Counted from the first letter of the stretch, positions 8,702-17,110 are shown. The stretch: 64,000 nucleotides of DNA from an uncultured Lachnospiraceae bacterium (GCA_910579735.1 CAJTUZ010000001.1:1-64000), one strand, 5' to 3'. Program-made: numbers and translations. The notes: generated by a model from the letters alone, not told the origin.

Positions 8702-9463
8702 ATGACAGGGAAGGAACAGGAGATCAGAGAAAGAATCTGCGGGATCGGCAGGAGAATTTATGAGAAGGGCATGGCAGCGGCCAATGACGGCAATATTTCC
8801 GTGAAGTTAAGTGAAAACGAATTTTTCTGTACGCCGACAGGTGTATCCAAAGGTTTCATGACGCCGGAGTCGATCTGCCGCGTGGATGCGGAAGGAAAAC
8901 TGTTAGAAGCGGACGGAGATTTCAGACCTTCTTCCGAGATGAGGATGCATATGCGTGTTTACCGTATGAGAGAGGATGTCGGAGCCGTTGTGCATGCGCA
9001 TCCGGCGTATGCGACCTGTTTTGCCGCGATGGATACGCCGCTGTCTGCACCGGTCATGTCAGAAGCCGTCGTTTCGCTTGGATGCGTGCCGGTCGCTCCG
9101 TATGGAACGCCTTCCACTTCGGAAGTGCCGGACAGTATAGAGCCTTATACGGCCTGTTTTGACGCGGTACTTTTGCAAAACCACGGTGCGCTGACATGGG
9201 CAGCCGATCTGGAGACGGCATATATGAGAATGGAGTCGGTCGAATTTTATGCCAGGCTTTTATACAAGACCGGACAAATGGGCGGAGCCAAAGAACTGAG
9301 TCCGGAAAATGTGGAAAAATTGTATGAAGTGAGAAGAAAAATGCATCTGTCCGGGCGGCATCCGGCCGATCTGCCCCAGTCTGTTGATGCAGAAACGAAA
9401 AAAACGCTCTGCCGTCATAACTGTAAACTCTGTCCGCTTATGTCCAGCCGCCGTCCAGAGTGA
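8702..9463 (+). CDS. Class II aldolase (L-fuculose-phosphate aldolase family)
   Basis: The 253-residue protein shows the class II aldolase/AraD zinc site: His98 and His100 in VVHAHPAY and His161 in LLQNHGAL, plus the catalytic glutamate Glu79 in RPSSEM. NDGNISVKL and TPTGVSKG are the phosphate-binding segments. The family includes L-fuculose-1-phosphate and L-rhamnulose-1-phosphate aldolases and ribulose-phosphate epimerases; sequence alone does not settle the sugar. A tail of about 35 residues beyond the usual fold contains a cysteine cluster, CRHNCKLC. The gene follows the AraC regulator on the same strand and overlaps the convergent SDR gene by 26 bases at their 3' ends. Confidence 0.85.
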   Translation: MTGKEQEIRERICGIGRRIYEKGMAAANDGNISVKLSENEFFCTPTGVSKGFMTPESICRVDAEGKLLEADGDFRPSSEMRMHMRVYRMREDVGAVVHAHPAYATCFAAMDTPLSAPVMSEAVVSLGCVPVAPYGTPSTSEVPDSIEPYTACFDAVLLQNHGALTWAADLETAYMRMESVEFYARLLYKTGQMGGAKELSPENVEKLYEVRRKMHLSGRHPADLPQSVDAETKKTLCRHNCKLCPLMSSRRPE

Positions 9464-10157
9464 TGATCTGCCCGGTCAGGTATTCCGGTGCAGATAAGAG
9501 AGAGCGGACCATACCGGCAGCTTCTGCGGGATCACCGATACGGTCGCACGGGATTTCCTGCCGCAGGGCCTCCATATCTTCTGCGGAAAAACAGCGGTTC
9601 ATGTCGGTATCCATAACGCCGCAGGCGATGGCATTGACCTGGATATGGCTTGGCGCGAGTTCTTTGGCAAGCGCTTTGGTAAAACTGTTTACCGCGCCTT
9701 TTGAAGCGGAATAGGCAGCTTCCATGGAGGCGCCGACATTGCCCCATACGGAAGAGATATTGATGATCCTGCCGCATTGTTTACGGAGCATGAGCGGAAT
9801 GGCCCGTCTGCTTGTATAAAAAACGGAATCTACATTAGTGGCCATGACCTTTTTCCAGTCTGCGGCGGACATTTCACTTAGCAGTCCTACATACGAGATG
9901 CCTGCATTGTTAATCAGGACGTCCAGATCGGGAATGAAGGAAAACAGGTTGTCCACGGTGTTTTCATTGCCCATATCGCCGACAAAGGGGGTACAGGAAA
10001 CGCCATAGCGCTCCGACAGTTCTTCTGCATACGCGAAGAGCGCTTCTTTGGAATGGATGCAGGTAAGATACAGATGATATCCATCGGCGGCCAGCATATC
10101 GGCAACAGCTTTGCCGATACCGCGTGAGGCGCCGGTGATTAAGGCATATTTTGGCAT
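9438..10157 (-). CDS. SDR-family NAD(P)-dependent oxidoreductase (FabG-like)
   Basis: A classical short-chain dehydrogenase. The cofactor motif TGASRGIG covers residues 8-15, NNAG 83-86, catalytic Ser135/136 lies in INISSVWG, and Tyr149/Lys153 in AYSASKG; the C-terminus GQIITLDGGWT is typical. The start at 10157 gives 239 residues, the usual length. An AAAGGAG lies 12 bases upstream, rather far. The longer frame would run into the arm of palindromic element B. FabG-like SDRs include 3-oxoacyl-ACP and sugar/polyol dehydrogenases. With only an aldolase nearby, a carbohydrate oxidoreductase is as likely as a fatty acid enzyme. Confidence 0.88.
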   Translation of the reverse strand: MPKYALITGASRGIGKAVADMLAADGYHLYLTCIHSKEALFAYAEELSERYGVSCTPFVGDMGNENTVDNLFSFIPDLDVLINNAGISYVGLLSEMSAADWKKVMATNVDSVFYTSRRAIPLMLRKQCGRIINISSVWGNVGASMEAAYSASKGAVNSFTKALAKELAPSHIQVNAIACGVMDTDMNRCFSAEDMEALRQEIPCDRIGDPAEAAGMVRSLLSAPEYLTGQIITLDGGWT

Positions 10158-10187
10158 GGGGTGGATATACTCCTTTCTGTCAGGAAA

Positions 10188-10428
10188 TTCCATAATGACT
10201 TCGGGCAGGTCAAAATGAGCGGACACAGGCGGGCGGGCAGCGAAAAAAGTTTCTGTTTCCAGACGCGCTCCCGCTCCGTTAAAAACGCAGCGGTACTAAG
10301 AATTTTGCGCCGCAGGCAGCGCAAAATCCAAGTGCCGGCGTTTTTAGAGGGCCTGGAAACAGAAATCTTTTTCCTCTGCCCGCCCGCCTGTGCCCGCTTA
10401 TTTTGGACTGCCCGAAGTCATTATGGAA
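10188..10428. repeat. Long palindromic element, copy B (241 bases, inverted)
   Basis: The arms 10188-10260 and about 10353-10428 pair almost perfectly over some 75 bases (CATAATGACTTCGGGCAG on the left, CTGCCCGAAGTCATTATG on the right). Read on the minus strand, the centre matches copy A closely. Box 1 is GATTTCTGTTTCCAGGCCCT then CTAAAAACGC; box 2 is CTTAGTACCGCTGCG, TTTTTAACGGAGCGGGAGCG. The tip hairpin GATTTTGCGC...GCGCAAAATT is also shared. Where box 1 differs from copy A (TTTCCAG instead of GCTGAAG), box 2 has the compensating change (CTGGAAA). The element separates the divergent SDR and thioredoxin reductase genes and directly abuts the SDR leader. Confidence 0.85.
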
Positions 10429-10453
10429 CTTTTCGTCTGGTTTTATGATTATT

Positions 10454-10483
10454 TTGACAAAGTTTCATGGTAGGAATTATACT
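10454..10483 (+). promoter_or_regulatory. Sigma-A-type promoter of trxB
   Basis: TTGACA at 10454-10459 is followed after 18 bases by TATACT at 10478-10483. A second TATACT lies about 11 bases further. The start codon is about 40 bases downstream. Confidence 0.7.
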
Positions 10484-10525
10484 AAATTATACTATAGGAA
10501 AGCGGGAAAAGGAAGGAGTTTGCGT

Positions 10526-11449
10526 ATGTATGATCTGATTATTATCGGTTCGGGGCCGGCGGGACTTTCGGCGGCGGTTTATGCGAAAAGAGCGGGACTT
10601 GATATGGTCGTGCTGGAACAGAGTCCGATGAGCGGCGGCCAGGTATTAAATACAAGCGATGTGGATAATTATCTGGGCATGCCCGGTATGAACGGTTTTG
10701 ATATGGGCATGAAATTCAGGGCGCATGCGGAAGGGCTGGGCGCGGTATTTGAAAATGTACAGGTGAAGGAAGTGACGGACGCGGGCAGTCATAAAATTGT
10801 GCGCGCGTCGGCCGGAAAAGAAGAGAAGACTTATGAGGCCAGGGCGCTTATTGCAGCGATGGGCGCTTCGCACGCGCTTTTGCACGTGCCGGGAGAAGAG
10901 AAGCTGAGCGGCAAAGGGGTATCTTACTGTGCAACCTGCGACGGCGCTTTTTTCAGAGACAAGACAGTGGCAGTTGTGGGCGGCGGAGACGTGGCGGCGG
11001 AAGATGCGGTTTTTCTGTCAAGGATATGCGCAAAAGTGTATCTGATCCACAGACGGGATGCGCTGCGTGCCGCGAAATCTTTACAGGATGCTTTGTTCCA
11101 ATGTTCTAATGTAGAAGTGATATGGGACAGTGTGGTGGAGGAGATCTGCGGACAGGAGAAGGTTGAAGCGGTAAAGCTGCGGCATGTAAAAACGGAAGAC
11201 AGTGATTCGAAAGCGGTAGACGGCGTCTTTATCGCGGTAGGCCTGGTGCCGAACAGTGAATTATTACAAAATGTTACAATGTGTGACGAAAGAGGTTACA
11301 TCGTTGCCGGAGAAGACTGTGTTACGAAGACGGCAGGTATCTTTGCCGCAGGCGACGTGAGGACAAAGCCTCTGCGGCAGATCGTAACGGCAGTCGCGGA
11401 TGGGGCGAATGCTGTCGCAGGCGTGGAAAGATATCTCATGCAGATGTAA
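10526..11449 (+). CDS. trxB: Thioredoxin reductase
   Basis: The 307-residue flavoprotein has the FAD motif GSGPAGLSAAVYAKRAG at residues 8-24, the redox-active pair Cys135-Cys138 in SYCATCDGAFF, and the NADPH motif VGGGDVAAEDA at about 151-161. The C-terminal FAD motif GIFAAGDVR is also present. The length and motif order are those of low-molecular-weight thioredoxin reductases. The start at 10526 follows AAGGAG; upstream in-frame ATGs lie in palindromic element B or before the promoter. No thioredoxin gene adjoins it. It is transcribed alone from the TTGACA/TATACT promoter. Confidence 0.93.
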   Translation: MYDLIIIGSGPAGLSAAVYAKRAGLDMVVLEQSPMSGGQVLNTSDVDNYLGMPGMNGFDMGMKFRAHAEGLGAVFENVQVKEVTDAGSHKIVRASAGKEEKTYEARALIAAMGASHALLHVPGEEKLSGKGVSYCATCDGAFFRDKTVAVVGGGDVAAEDAVFLSRICAKVYLIHRRDALRAAKSLQDALFQCSNVEVIWDSVVEEICGQEKVEAVKLRHVKTEDSDSKAVDGVFIAVGLVPNSELLQNVTMCDERGYIVAGEDCVTKTAGIFAAGDVRTKPLRQIVTAVADGANAVAGVERYLMQM

Positions 11450-11520
11450 AAATATTACATTTTTTAACAATTTGCACAAGGAATGGTGCTGTTATTTGTT
11501 TTTTTATGCAGATGCTGTGG

Positions 11521-11549
11521 TTGACAAAGAACAGGATTAGTGTTATATT
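11521..11549 (+). promoter_or_regulatory. Sigma-A-type promoter of the NlpC/P60 gene
   Basis: TTGACA (11521-11526), a 17-base spacer and TATATT (11544-11549). The leader to the start codon is about 60 bases and AT-rich. Confidence 0.7.
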
Positions 11550-11614
11550 TATTGCAAACCTGTAACAATTTTGTAATAAATGTAAGAAGTTCTTAACCGG
11601 CGGAGGTTATTTGT

Positions 11615-12946
11615 ATGAAGATACAGAACGTGAGAATAGCAGTATGTGCAGTGGCAGCAGTCATCACATTTTCAGGAATGGGCTTAACGGCCAGTGCGGC
11701 AGGAGATGTCAACTCCGTACTGCCTTCGGCAGGAATCGATTATTCTATGGCGCCTTCCGAGAAATCCACGTCTCTTTCCGATATGAAAGAAGATGTGAAA
11801 AGAGAGGAAAGTAAAGATCTGACGGCATCGACTGCAGAAGTTGCGGTAAAAGGCACGGATGAGATTCCGATCGGCGGTATGTTGGAGAGCAGCACTCCGT
11901 CTACGATATCGGAGAAGAAGATCGAGCAGACGATCGTTGTCAGCGAAGGATATACGAAAGATTTACGCGAAGCATCCAATGCCGCGAAGCTGCGTGAGGA
12001 AGAAGAAGGATTTAAGAATCTTGTTATCGCCAAAGTCAGCAACTATGTCAATGTCAGAGACATTCCGAGTGAAGATGGAAATATTGTCGGTAAACTGTAT
12101 GACAAGTCGGTTGGTACTTTTATAGAAGAAACGGACGGCTGGTATAAGATCAGTTCCGGTTCTGTAGAAGGATATGTAAAAGCGGAATTTTGTGTGACCG
12201 GTGACGCGGCAGTGGAACTTGCCAAAGAGGTAGGAACCCGAATCGCAACGGTTACGACTACGACTTTGAAAGTACGTGAAGAACCCGGTATGGATACGAC
12301 CGTTCTCGGTCTTGTACCGATCGAAGACCAGCTTATTGTTACCCAGGAACTGGAAGGATGGGTAAAAGTAAATATTGAGGAAGGCGACGGGTATGTATCC
12401 AATGAATTCGTCACACTTTCCACAGAGTTTGTAAAAGCCGAATCTATTGCAGAAGAGCAGGCAAGACTCGCGAAAGAAGAAGCGGCAAGAAAAGCTGCTC
12501 AGGAAGCGGCAAGAAAGAAAGCGGCTGAGCAATCCGCATCTTCCTCATCGGGAGAGAGTTCTTCCGAAAGCGGAAAGACTTATGCACCGCCGAGCGGCAG
12601 CGCATCCGGTCAGGCCGTTGTAGACTTTGCTTTGCAGTTTGTCGGTAATCCCTATGTATATGGCGGCACAAGTCTGACAAACGGTGCAGACTGTTCAGGA
12701 TTCGTTATGAGCGTATACAATAACTTCGGCGTAAGCCTGCCTCATTCTTCCGCAGCGGACAGAAATGTGGGTGCAACCGTAAACGGTCTTGAAAATGCAC
12801 AGCCGGGCGATATTATCTGCTATTCGGGACATGTCGGAATCTATGTCGGAAACGGACAGATTGTGCATGCGTCCACATCCAGAACAGGCATTATCGTTTC
12901 CAATGCGTCATACCGTTCGATTCTTTCCATTAGAAGAATCTTCTAG
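11615..12946 (+). CDS. Secreted SH3-domain NlpC/P60 peptidoglycan endopeptidase
   Basis: The 443-residue protein has a signal peptide (residues 1-31, ending LTASAAG). Two bacterial SH3 domains follow (about 130-195 and 205-270; YVNVRDIPSEDGNIVGKL and LKVREEPGMDTTVLG), then an Ala/Lys/Glu-rich helical linker with a Ser-rich stretch, and a C-terminal NlpC/P60 domain. The catalytic triad can be placed: Cys360 in GADCSGFV, His406 in SGHVGIYV and His418 in IVHAST. The family cleaves gamma-D-Glu-diamino acid bonds in stem peptides during cell separation or wall turnover. GGAGG precedes the start by the normal distance. It is monocistronic, with its own promoter and terminator. Confidence 0.93.
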   Translation: MKIQNVRIAVCAVAAVITFSGMGLTASAAGDVNSVLPSAGIDYSMAPSEKSTSLSDMKEDVKREESKDLTASTAEVAVKGTDEIPIGGMLESSTPSTISEKKIEQTIVVSEGYTKDLREASNAAKLREEEEGFKNLVIAKVSNYVNVRDIPSEDGNIVGKLYDKSVGTFIEETDGWYKISSGSVEGYVKAEFCVTGDAAVELAKEVGTRIATVTTTTLKVREEPGMDTTVLGLVPIEDQLIVTQELEGWVKVNIEEGDGYVSNEFVTLSTEFVKAESIAEEQARLAKEEAARKAAQEAARKKAAEQSASSSSGESSSESGKTYAPPSGSASGQAVVDFALQFVGNPYVYGGTSLTNGADCSGFVMSVYNNFGVSLPHSSAADRNVGATVNGLENAQPGDIICYSGHVGIYVGNGQIVHASTSRTGIIVSNASYRSILSIRRIF

Positions 12947-12973
12947 TCATAATTTGATACCACGTATTTAAGA

Positions 12974-13000
12974 GGACAGCCGGCCGGCTGTCCTTTATTT
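12974..13000 (+). terminator. Rho-independent terminator of the NlpC/P60 gene
   Basis: GGACAGCCGGCCGGCTGTCC is a perfect 20-base palindrome followed by TTTATTTTG. Confidence 0.85.
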
Positions 13001-13059
13001 TGCTGTCTGGAAAGCGTTTGTGCAAAATATACAAAAAAGCGGGTAAACTATTTTTGACG

Positions 13060-13210
13060 GGCAGTGTGGTAAAAAAGATGCGATTTTAGTTATCCACAGT
13101 AAAAATTGCGTTAATTATGGAAAAATTAACTTATGCACCGAATTATACACATTATCCACTGTCTTTGGGCGCCGCTGAGAGTCGGTTTTATGGTAACCGA
13201 AAGAACGCCT
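13060..13210 (+). ncRNA. Candidate structured RNA upstream of hpf (possible raiA-motif RNA)
   Basis: Five helices can be drawn. 13060-13072 pairs with 13152-13163 (12 pairs, one bulge). 13080-13087 pairs with 13102-13109 (GCGATTTT/AAAATTGC). 13110-13116 pairs with 13124-13130 (GTTAATT/AATTAAC). After the first domain closes, 13068-13071 region 3' counterpart GGCG at 13168-13171 pairs with CGCC at 13206-13209, enclosing TCGGTT/AACCGA at 13182-13200. The order is a closed three-way domain followed by a second two-helix domain. It ends before the hpf promoter, so it would be a separate transcript. Clostridia are known to carry a raiA-motif RNA here; that identity is my guess. The rest of the 399-base gap holds a terminator and the hpf promoter. 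Confidence 0.5.
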
Positions 13211-13240
13211 GTTTTGTGAACTTGTCCTAAAATGCTTTTG

Positions 13241-13270
13241 TTGCGGTAAGGCAGATATCTATGTTATAAT
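13241..13270 (+). promoter_or_regulatory. Promoter of hpf
   Basis: TTGCGG (13241-13246) and a perfect TATAAT (13265-13270) are separated by 18 bases. The transcript would have a leader of about 70 bases. Confidence 0.6.
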
Positions 13271-13345
13271 GATAAAAATACTTTCAAAGGTAATTTCTGG
13301 AAGATATTTTGTGACATACTATACTCCAATGAAAGGGTGAGTGCT

Positions 13346-13873
13346 ATGAAATTTATTATTGTGGGAAAAAATATTGACGTAACCGAAGGATTGAAAACCG
13401 CGGTACAGGATAAAATCGGTAAACTGGAGAAATACTTTACCGAAGAAACAGAAGTACACGTTACATTAAGCGTTGAGAAGGACAGGCAGAAGATCGAAGT
13501 AACGATTCCGATGAAAGGCAATATCATTCGTTCCGAGCAGGTCAGCAGCGATATGTATGTTTCCATTGACCTGGTGGAAGAGATCATAGAAAGACAGCTT
13601 AAAAAATATAAGACCAAACTGACGGACAGGCAGCAGTCGGCCGGCTTTTTCAAACAGGAGTATCTGGACAAGGATTTCATGGATGAAGAAGAAGTGCAGA
13701 TCATCCGGACGAAAAAATTTGATATTAAACCGATGTATCCGGAAGATGCCTGCGTGCAGATGGAGCTGCTTGGACATAGCTTCTTCGTATTTTGTAATGC
13801 GGAAACGAATGAAGTCAATGTAGTGTATAAGAGAAAAGGAAATACGTATGGCTTGATCGAGCCGGAGAATTGA
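13346..13873 (+). CDS. hpf: Long-form ribosome hibernation promoting factor
   Basis: The 175-residue protein has an N-terminal ribosome-binding S30AE domain (GKNIDVTEGLKTAVQDKIGKL, then HVTLSVEKDRQKIEVTIPM) and a C-terminal dimerisation domain (KKFDIKPMYPEDACVQMELLGH...NVVYKRKGNTYGLIEP). That is the long HPF (RaiA) form that pairs 70S ribosomes into 100S dimers in stationary phase. The ATG at 13346 follows AAAGGGTGA; a GTG three codons earlier is less well placed. It is monocistronic, with a promoter at 13241-13270 and a strong stem-loop after the stop. The upstream RNA candidate fits the known linkage of raiA genes with a conserved RNA. Confidence 0.95.
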   Translation: MKFIIVGKNIDVTEGLKTAVQDKIGKLEKYFTEETEVHVTLSVEKDRQKIEVTIPMKGNIIRSEQVSSDMYVSIDLVEEIIERQLKKYKTKLTDRQQSAGFFKQEYLDKDFMDEEEVQIIRTKKFDIKPMYPEDACVQMELLGHSFFVFCNAETNEVNVVYKRKGNTYGLIEPEN

Positions 13874-13901
13874 TTTTAAAATTTTGGTATTGGAAGGATT
13901 T

Positions 13902-13927
13902 TCACCCTGTCAGTCATGACAGGGTGA
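13902..13927 (+). terminator. Strong stem-loop after hpf
   Basis: TCACCCTGTCA and TGACAGGGTGA form a perfect 11-bp stem with a four-base loop. No T-run follows, so it may stabilise the mRNA end or work as a non-canonical terminator. Confidence 0.5.
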
Positions 13928-14014
13928 TGTTATGTGAAAGTAGAAAAATCTGGTTCTGCGGTGAAAAAATGCAGCGCCGGTTTGGAGACAGAGGCAGAAA
14001 CAGGAGGGGAATAT

Positions 14015-15898
14015 ATGGTAATTTTCAATATCACGGCATTTTTTGTCTGTCTGTTCGTACTTTCGTATGTCTGGAAGACGACAACGGTGGAAATGTTTCC
14101 GCCCCTGATCTGTATGCTTACGCTGGTGCTCTATGTGCTCGCGCTGATCAGGCATTTATCTTTCATAGATGGAATCAGTATTTTGGGCATCGCAGCTTTT
14201 GTATTTTGGCTGCTCAGGCAAAAGAAAGAACAGCGCATCGAATTTACCGGGATATGTCTGAAAAATGCGGCACAGCCGTCATTTATTACGGCCGTCTGCC
14301 TTTTGTTTGCCGCGGCGCTTTGCACGTCGGGGAAGATCGTAACATGGTGGGATGATATCAATTTCTGGGCTACAGATGTCAAATCGCTGTATTATTTGGA
14401 CGGATTTGCCGCAAAATATGGAAATACTGCACCGGAATTCGGTGATTACCCGCCGGCGGGACAGCTGTTCAAGTGGTGGTTTCTGCATTTTGACCCGCAT
14501 ACGTTTCGGGAAGGACTTGCCTTTGCGGGATATTATGTGATGAATCTTTCTTTTCTGCTGCCGCTGTTAAGGAAATTGAAAGGCGGAAATATCATGACTG
14601 CATTCGGTATGGCGGCAGCAATCTGGTTTCTGCCGAGCATTGCGGAAGTTTACGGTTATGACGGTTTCTGTGCGGATCTGACGATGGCCTGCATTTACGG
14701 CGCATTTTTGTCTGCGGTAACGGACAGGGAGCAAGGAAACGACCGGTTTTATTACGGGCGTCTGGCTCTTTACCTGAGCGTGCTTGTCCTGGTGAAATCC
14801 GTCGGCTTTATCTGGGCGTTTTTCGGACTTGTTTTCTTATGTCTGTATCAATGGACGAATAAGACGGCACATAAGAAAAGAGTACTTTTGACCGCAGCCG
14901 CGCCTGTCGTGACGGGAGCAAGCTGGCTGGCATTCTGTTTTATGATGCGCCGCGTGACGAAAACGACGACAACGGCGGTCAAATATATGACGACTGATGA
15001 ATATGGACTTTCCGGCTATGCCGGCGGGTTTGCGAAGGCTTTTGTAAAAGCATTTTTTACAATGCCGCTGCATAAAGAAAAGAGTTTTCTCCTTGATCTG
15101 ACGCCGTTTGGTTTTTATTTATGCATCTGTCTGCTTGTCATTTTCTTTTATCGAAAAAAATTGATGCCGAAGAAAGAGGGCAGGCTGATATTATGGTTCA
15201 GCATTGTGAGCGGCGCGGTTTTTTACGGGATTATTTTTATCGCACATTTGACGATCTTTGCTACGGAAACGCAGTATCTGGAACCTGCGGGCATGATTTC
15301 CTCGATAGAACGGTATGGCGCGCCGTTTACGATCGGTACGCTGTTGTTTTTGGCAGGGATCTGGCTGACTTACGGGGAAAATCTCTTTGCAGGCATGAAA
15401 AAACCGTTTGCGGTAAAGTATGGGACGTGTCTGGCGTTTATTCTTTTCGTGGCATTGACAGCGGGCTGGCAAACCGGATATCATGGACTTATCGGATATC
15501 GCGCGGAAGTTCCGGCACGTATACAGGAACGGAAGGGTATGATCGATGAAGATGCCGCTGTATTCTTGCAGACGATAAGCCTGCTCGGTACGCAGGAGAG
15601 TACAAGAGTCTGTTATATCCAAAGAGATGATGCGCCGCGCTGGGTAAAAAACAGTTATATCAATCTGGAAGCCTCGCCGGTATCCGTCGTTTATAAAAGC
15701 GTTAATCTGGACGATGCCGTGACGGACTGGATGGTACAGGAGATCAGAGGACTGCATGCGCAGTATCTCTATGTTGAGGCGACAGAGGCGGATGTTTCCG
15801 CCGTCTTCGATAAGCTGACAGCAGATGGCGTTTTTGCCTGTGAGGTGCTTTACCGGATCGTGGATGACGGAGAGAAGATGCGGCTGGAGATGCCGTGA
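14015..15898 (+). CDS. GT-C-type multi-spanning glycosyltransferase (GtrC/YfhO-like)
   Basis: A 627-residue protein with about 11-13 hydrophobic segments and a short C-terminal soluble tail. After the fourth segment comes KIVTWWDDINFWATDVKSLYYLDGF. The acidic pair in this first large loop is the usual catalytic feature of GT-C transferases that use polyprenyl-phosphate sugars outside the membrane. The ATG at 14015 is preceded by AGGAGGGG; the frame extends 27 codons further upstream without a comparable site. The next gene fuses a DPM1-like GT2 to a GtrA flippase domain, so this is likely the terminal transferase of a three-component envelope glycosylation system. Acceptor unknown. Confidence 0.75.
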   Translation: MVIFNITAFFVCLFVLSYVWKTTTVEMFPPLICMLTLVLYVLALIRHLSFIDGISILGIAAFVFWLLRQKKEQRIEFTGICLKNAAQPSFITAVCLLFAAALCTSGKIVTWWDDINFWATDVKSLYYLDGFAAKYGNTAPEFGDYPPAGQLFKWWFLHFDPHTFREGLAFAGYYVMNLSFLLPLLRKLKGGNIMTAFGMAAAIWFLPSIAEVYGYDGFCADLTMACIYGAFLSAVTDREQGNDRFYYGRLALYLSVLVLVKSVGFIWAFFGLVFLCLYQWTNKTAHKKRVLLTAAAPVVTGASWLAFCFMMRRVTKTTTTAVKYMTTDEYGLSGYAGGFAKAFVKAFFTMPLHKEKSFLLDLTPFGFYLCICLLVIFFYRKKLMPKKEGRLILWFSIVSGAVFYGIIFIAHLTIFATETQYLEPAGMISSIERYGAPFTIGTLLFLAGIWLTYGENLFAGMKKPFAVKYGTCLAFILFVALTAGWQTGYHGLIGYRAEVPARIQERKGMIDEDAAVFLQTISLLGTQESTRVCYIQRDDAPRWVKNSYINLEASPVSVVYKSVNLDDAVTDWMVQEIRGLHAQYLYVEATEADVSAVFDKLTADGVFACEVLYRIVDDGEKMRLEMP

Positions 15899-16030
15899 TA
15901 TCTGTAAAGATCAGTTCAGGCGTGTCTGCTCCGGCAGCTGACTGCGGAAAACAATGCCGCAGATGAAGGCGGATGAAAACATTGCCGTGCCGGATGATCA
16001 TAGGATGAACGAAAACAGGGAGAAACGAAC

Positions 16031-17110
16031 ATGTCTTCTTATTATAGTATTCCGGTTATCATACCTGCGTATGAACCGGACGAGAAATTAAGCATATTAC
16101 TGCGGAGCTTAAAGGAAGCGGGAATTGAGAATATTGTTGTCGTGGATGATGGCAGCGGCAGTGAATATGCGGCGCTGTTTGAAGCCGCGGCCGCACTCGA
16201 AGGCTGCACTGTGCTGACTCATTCGGTCAATCTTGGAAAGGGAAGAGCGCTGAAAACGGCGTTTAATTACTGCCTGTTAAAGTATCCAAAACTGTGCGGC
16301 TGTGTGACGGCCGATTCGGACGGACAGCATACGCCGAAAGATATTTTGGCCTGTATGAAAAAATTGTGGGAGAATCCGCGGGCACTGGTCCTTGGCTGCC
16401 GTAATTTTGATGCGCCGGATATTCCCGCCCGTTCCGTATTCGGGAATAAGTGCACCAGAAAGGTATTCGGTTATTTGATCGGACTGTCAGTTTCCGATAC
16501 CCAGACAGGTTTGCGTGCGATTCCTTCCTTTTTCATGAAGGCGCTTATGAATGTGAACGGCGAGCGTTTTGAGTATGAAACCAACATGCTGATTGAGACC
16601 AAGAACATGGATATCCCGATATTGGAAGTGCCGGTAGAGACGATCTATCTGGAAGAGAATAAGACAAGTCATTTTAATCCGATCAAGGATTCCGTGCGGA
16701 TCTATATGATATTCGGAAAATTTCTGTTTTCTTCACTGTCTTCAAGCGTGGTTGATCTGATCCTGTTTGGCCTGTTTTGTAATGTGCTGCGTGCCGTGGA
16801 TGGTATCCCGGGCGGCGTGCCTTATATTATCGTGGCGACTGTGCTTGCCAGAGTGATCTCGGCGGTCTATAATTTCTGGCTGAATTATAAGGTGGTCTTT
16901 AGAAGCAGCGCGAATGTGGCGGTGACGGCAGTGAAATATTTTGCATTGGCCGTGTGCCAGATGCTTTGCAGTGCATTTCTTGTCAATGCTGTCTATGGAC
17001 TGCTTGGCGGAAGCGAGGTTGCAGTGAAGATTCCGGTGGATGTCTTTTTGTTCTTTGCAAGTTTTGTGGTGCAAAGAGAGTTTGTGTATCGGAAGAATAA
17101 TATGCGTTAA
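16031..17110 (+). CDS. Fused GT2 glycosyltransferase and GtrA flippase domain protein
   Basis: Residues 1-210 form a DPM1-like GT2 domain with VVDDGS at 37-42 and the metal-binding ADSDGQH at 94-100. Residues 225-355 have four membrane segments with the GtrA pattern (FSSLSSSVVDLILFGLF at the start, NYKVVFR in the middle, FVVQREFVYR at the end). GT2 enzymes of this type load a sugar on undecaprenyl phosphate, and GtrA flips it outward. Both steps in one chain, beside a GT-C protein, make a compact three-component system. GGGAG precedes the ATG. The 132-base gap to the GT-C gene holds no obvious promoter, so co-transcription is plausible. Confidence 0.9.
   Translation: MSSYYSIPVIIPAYEPDEKLSILLRSLKEAGIENIVVVDDGSGSEYAALFEAAAALEGCTVLTHSVNLGKGRALKTAFNYCLLKYPKLCGCVTADSDGQHTPKDILACMKKLWENPRALVLGCRNFDAPDIPARSVFGNKCTRKVFGYLIGLSVSDTQTGLRAIPSFFMKALMNVNGERFEYETNMLIETKNMDIPILEVPVETIYLEENKTSHFNPIKDSVRIYMIFGKFLFSSLSSSVVDLILFGLFCNVLRAVDGIPGGVPYIIVATVLARVISAVYNFWLNYKVVFRSSANVAVTAVKYFALAVCQMLCSAFLVNAVYGLLGGSEVAVKIPVDVFLFFASFVVQREFVYRKNNMR

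Noticed and set aside
13090..13160. Replication origin suggested by four DnaA-box-like 9-mers
   Set aside because: No dnaA, dnaN or AT-rich unwinding region adjoins, and the stretch folds as an RNA next to hpf. Kept only as an alternative within the RNA finding.
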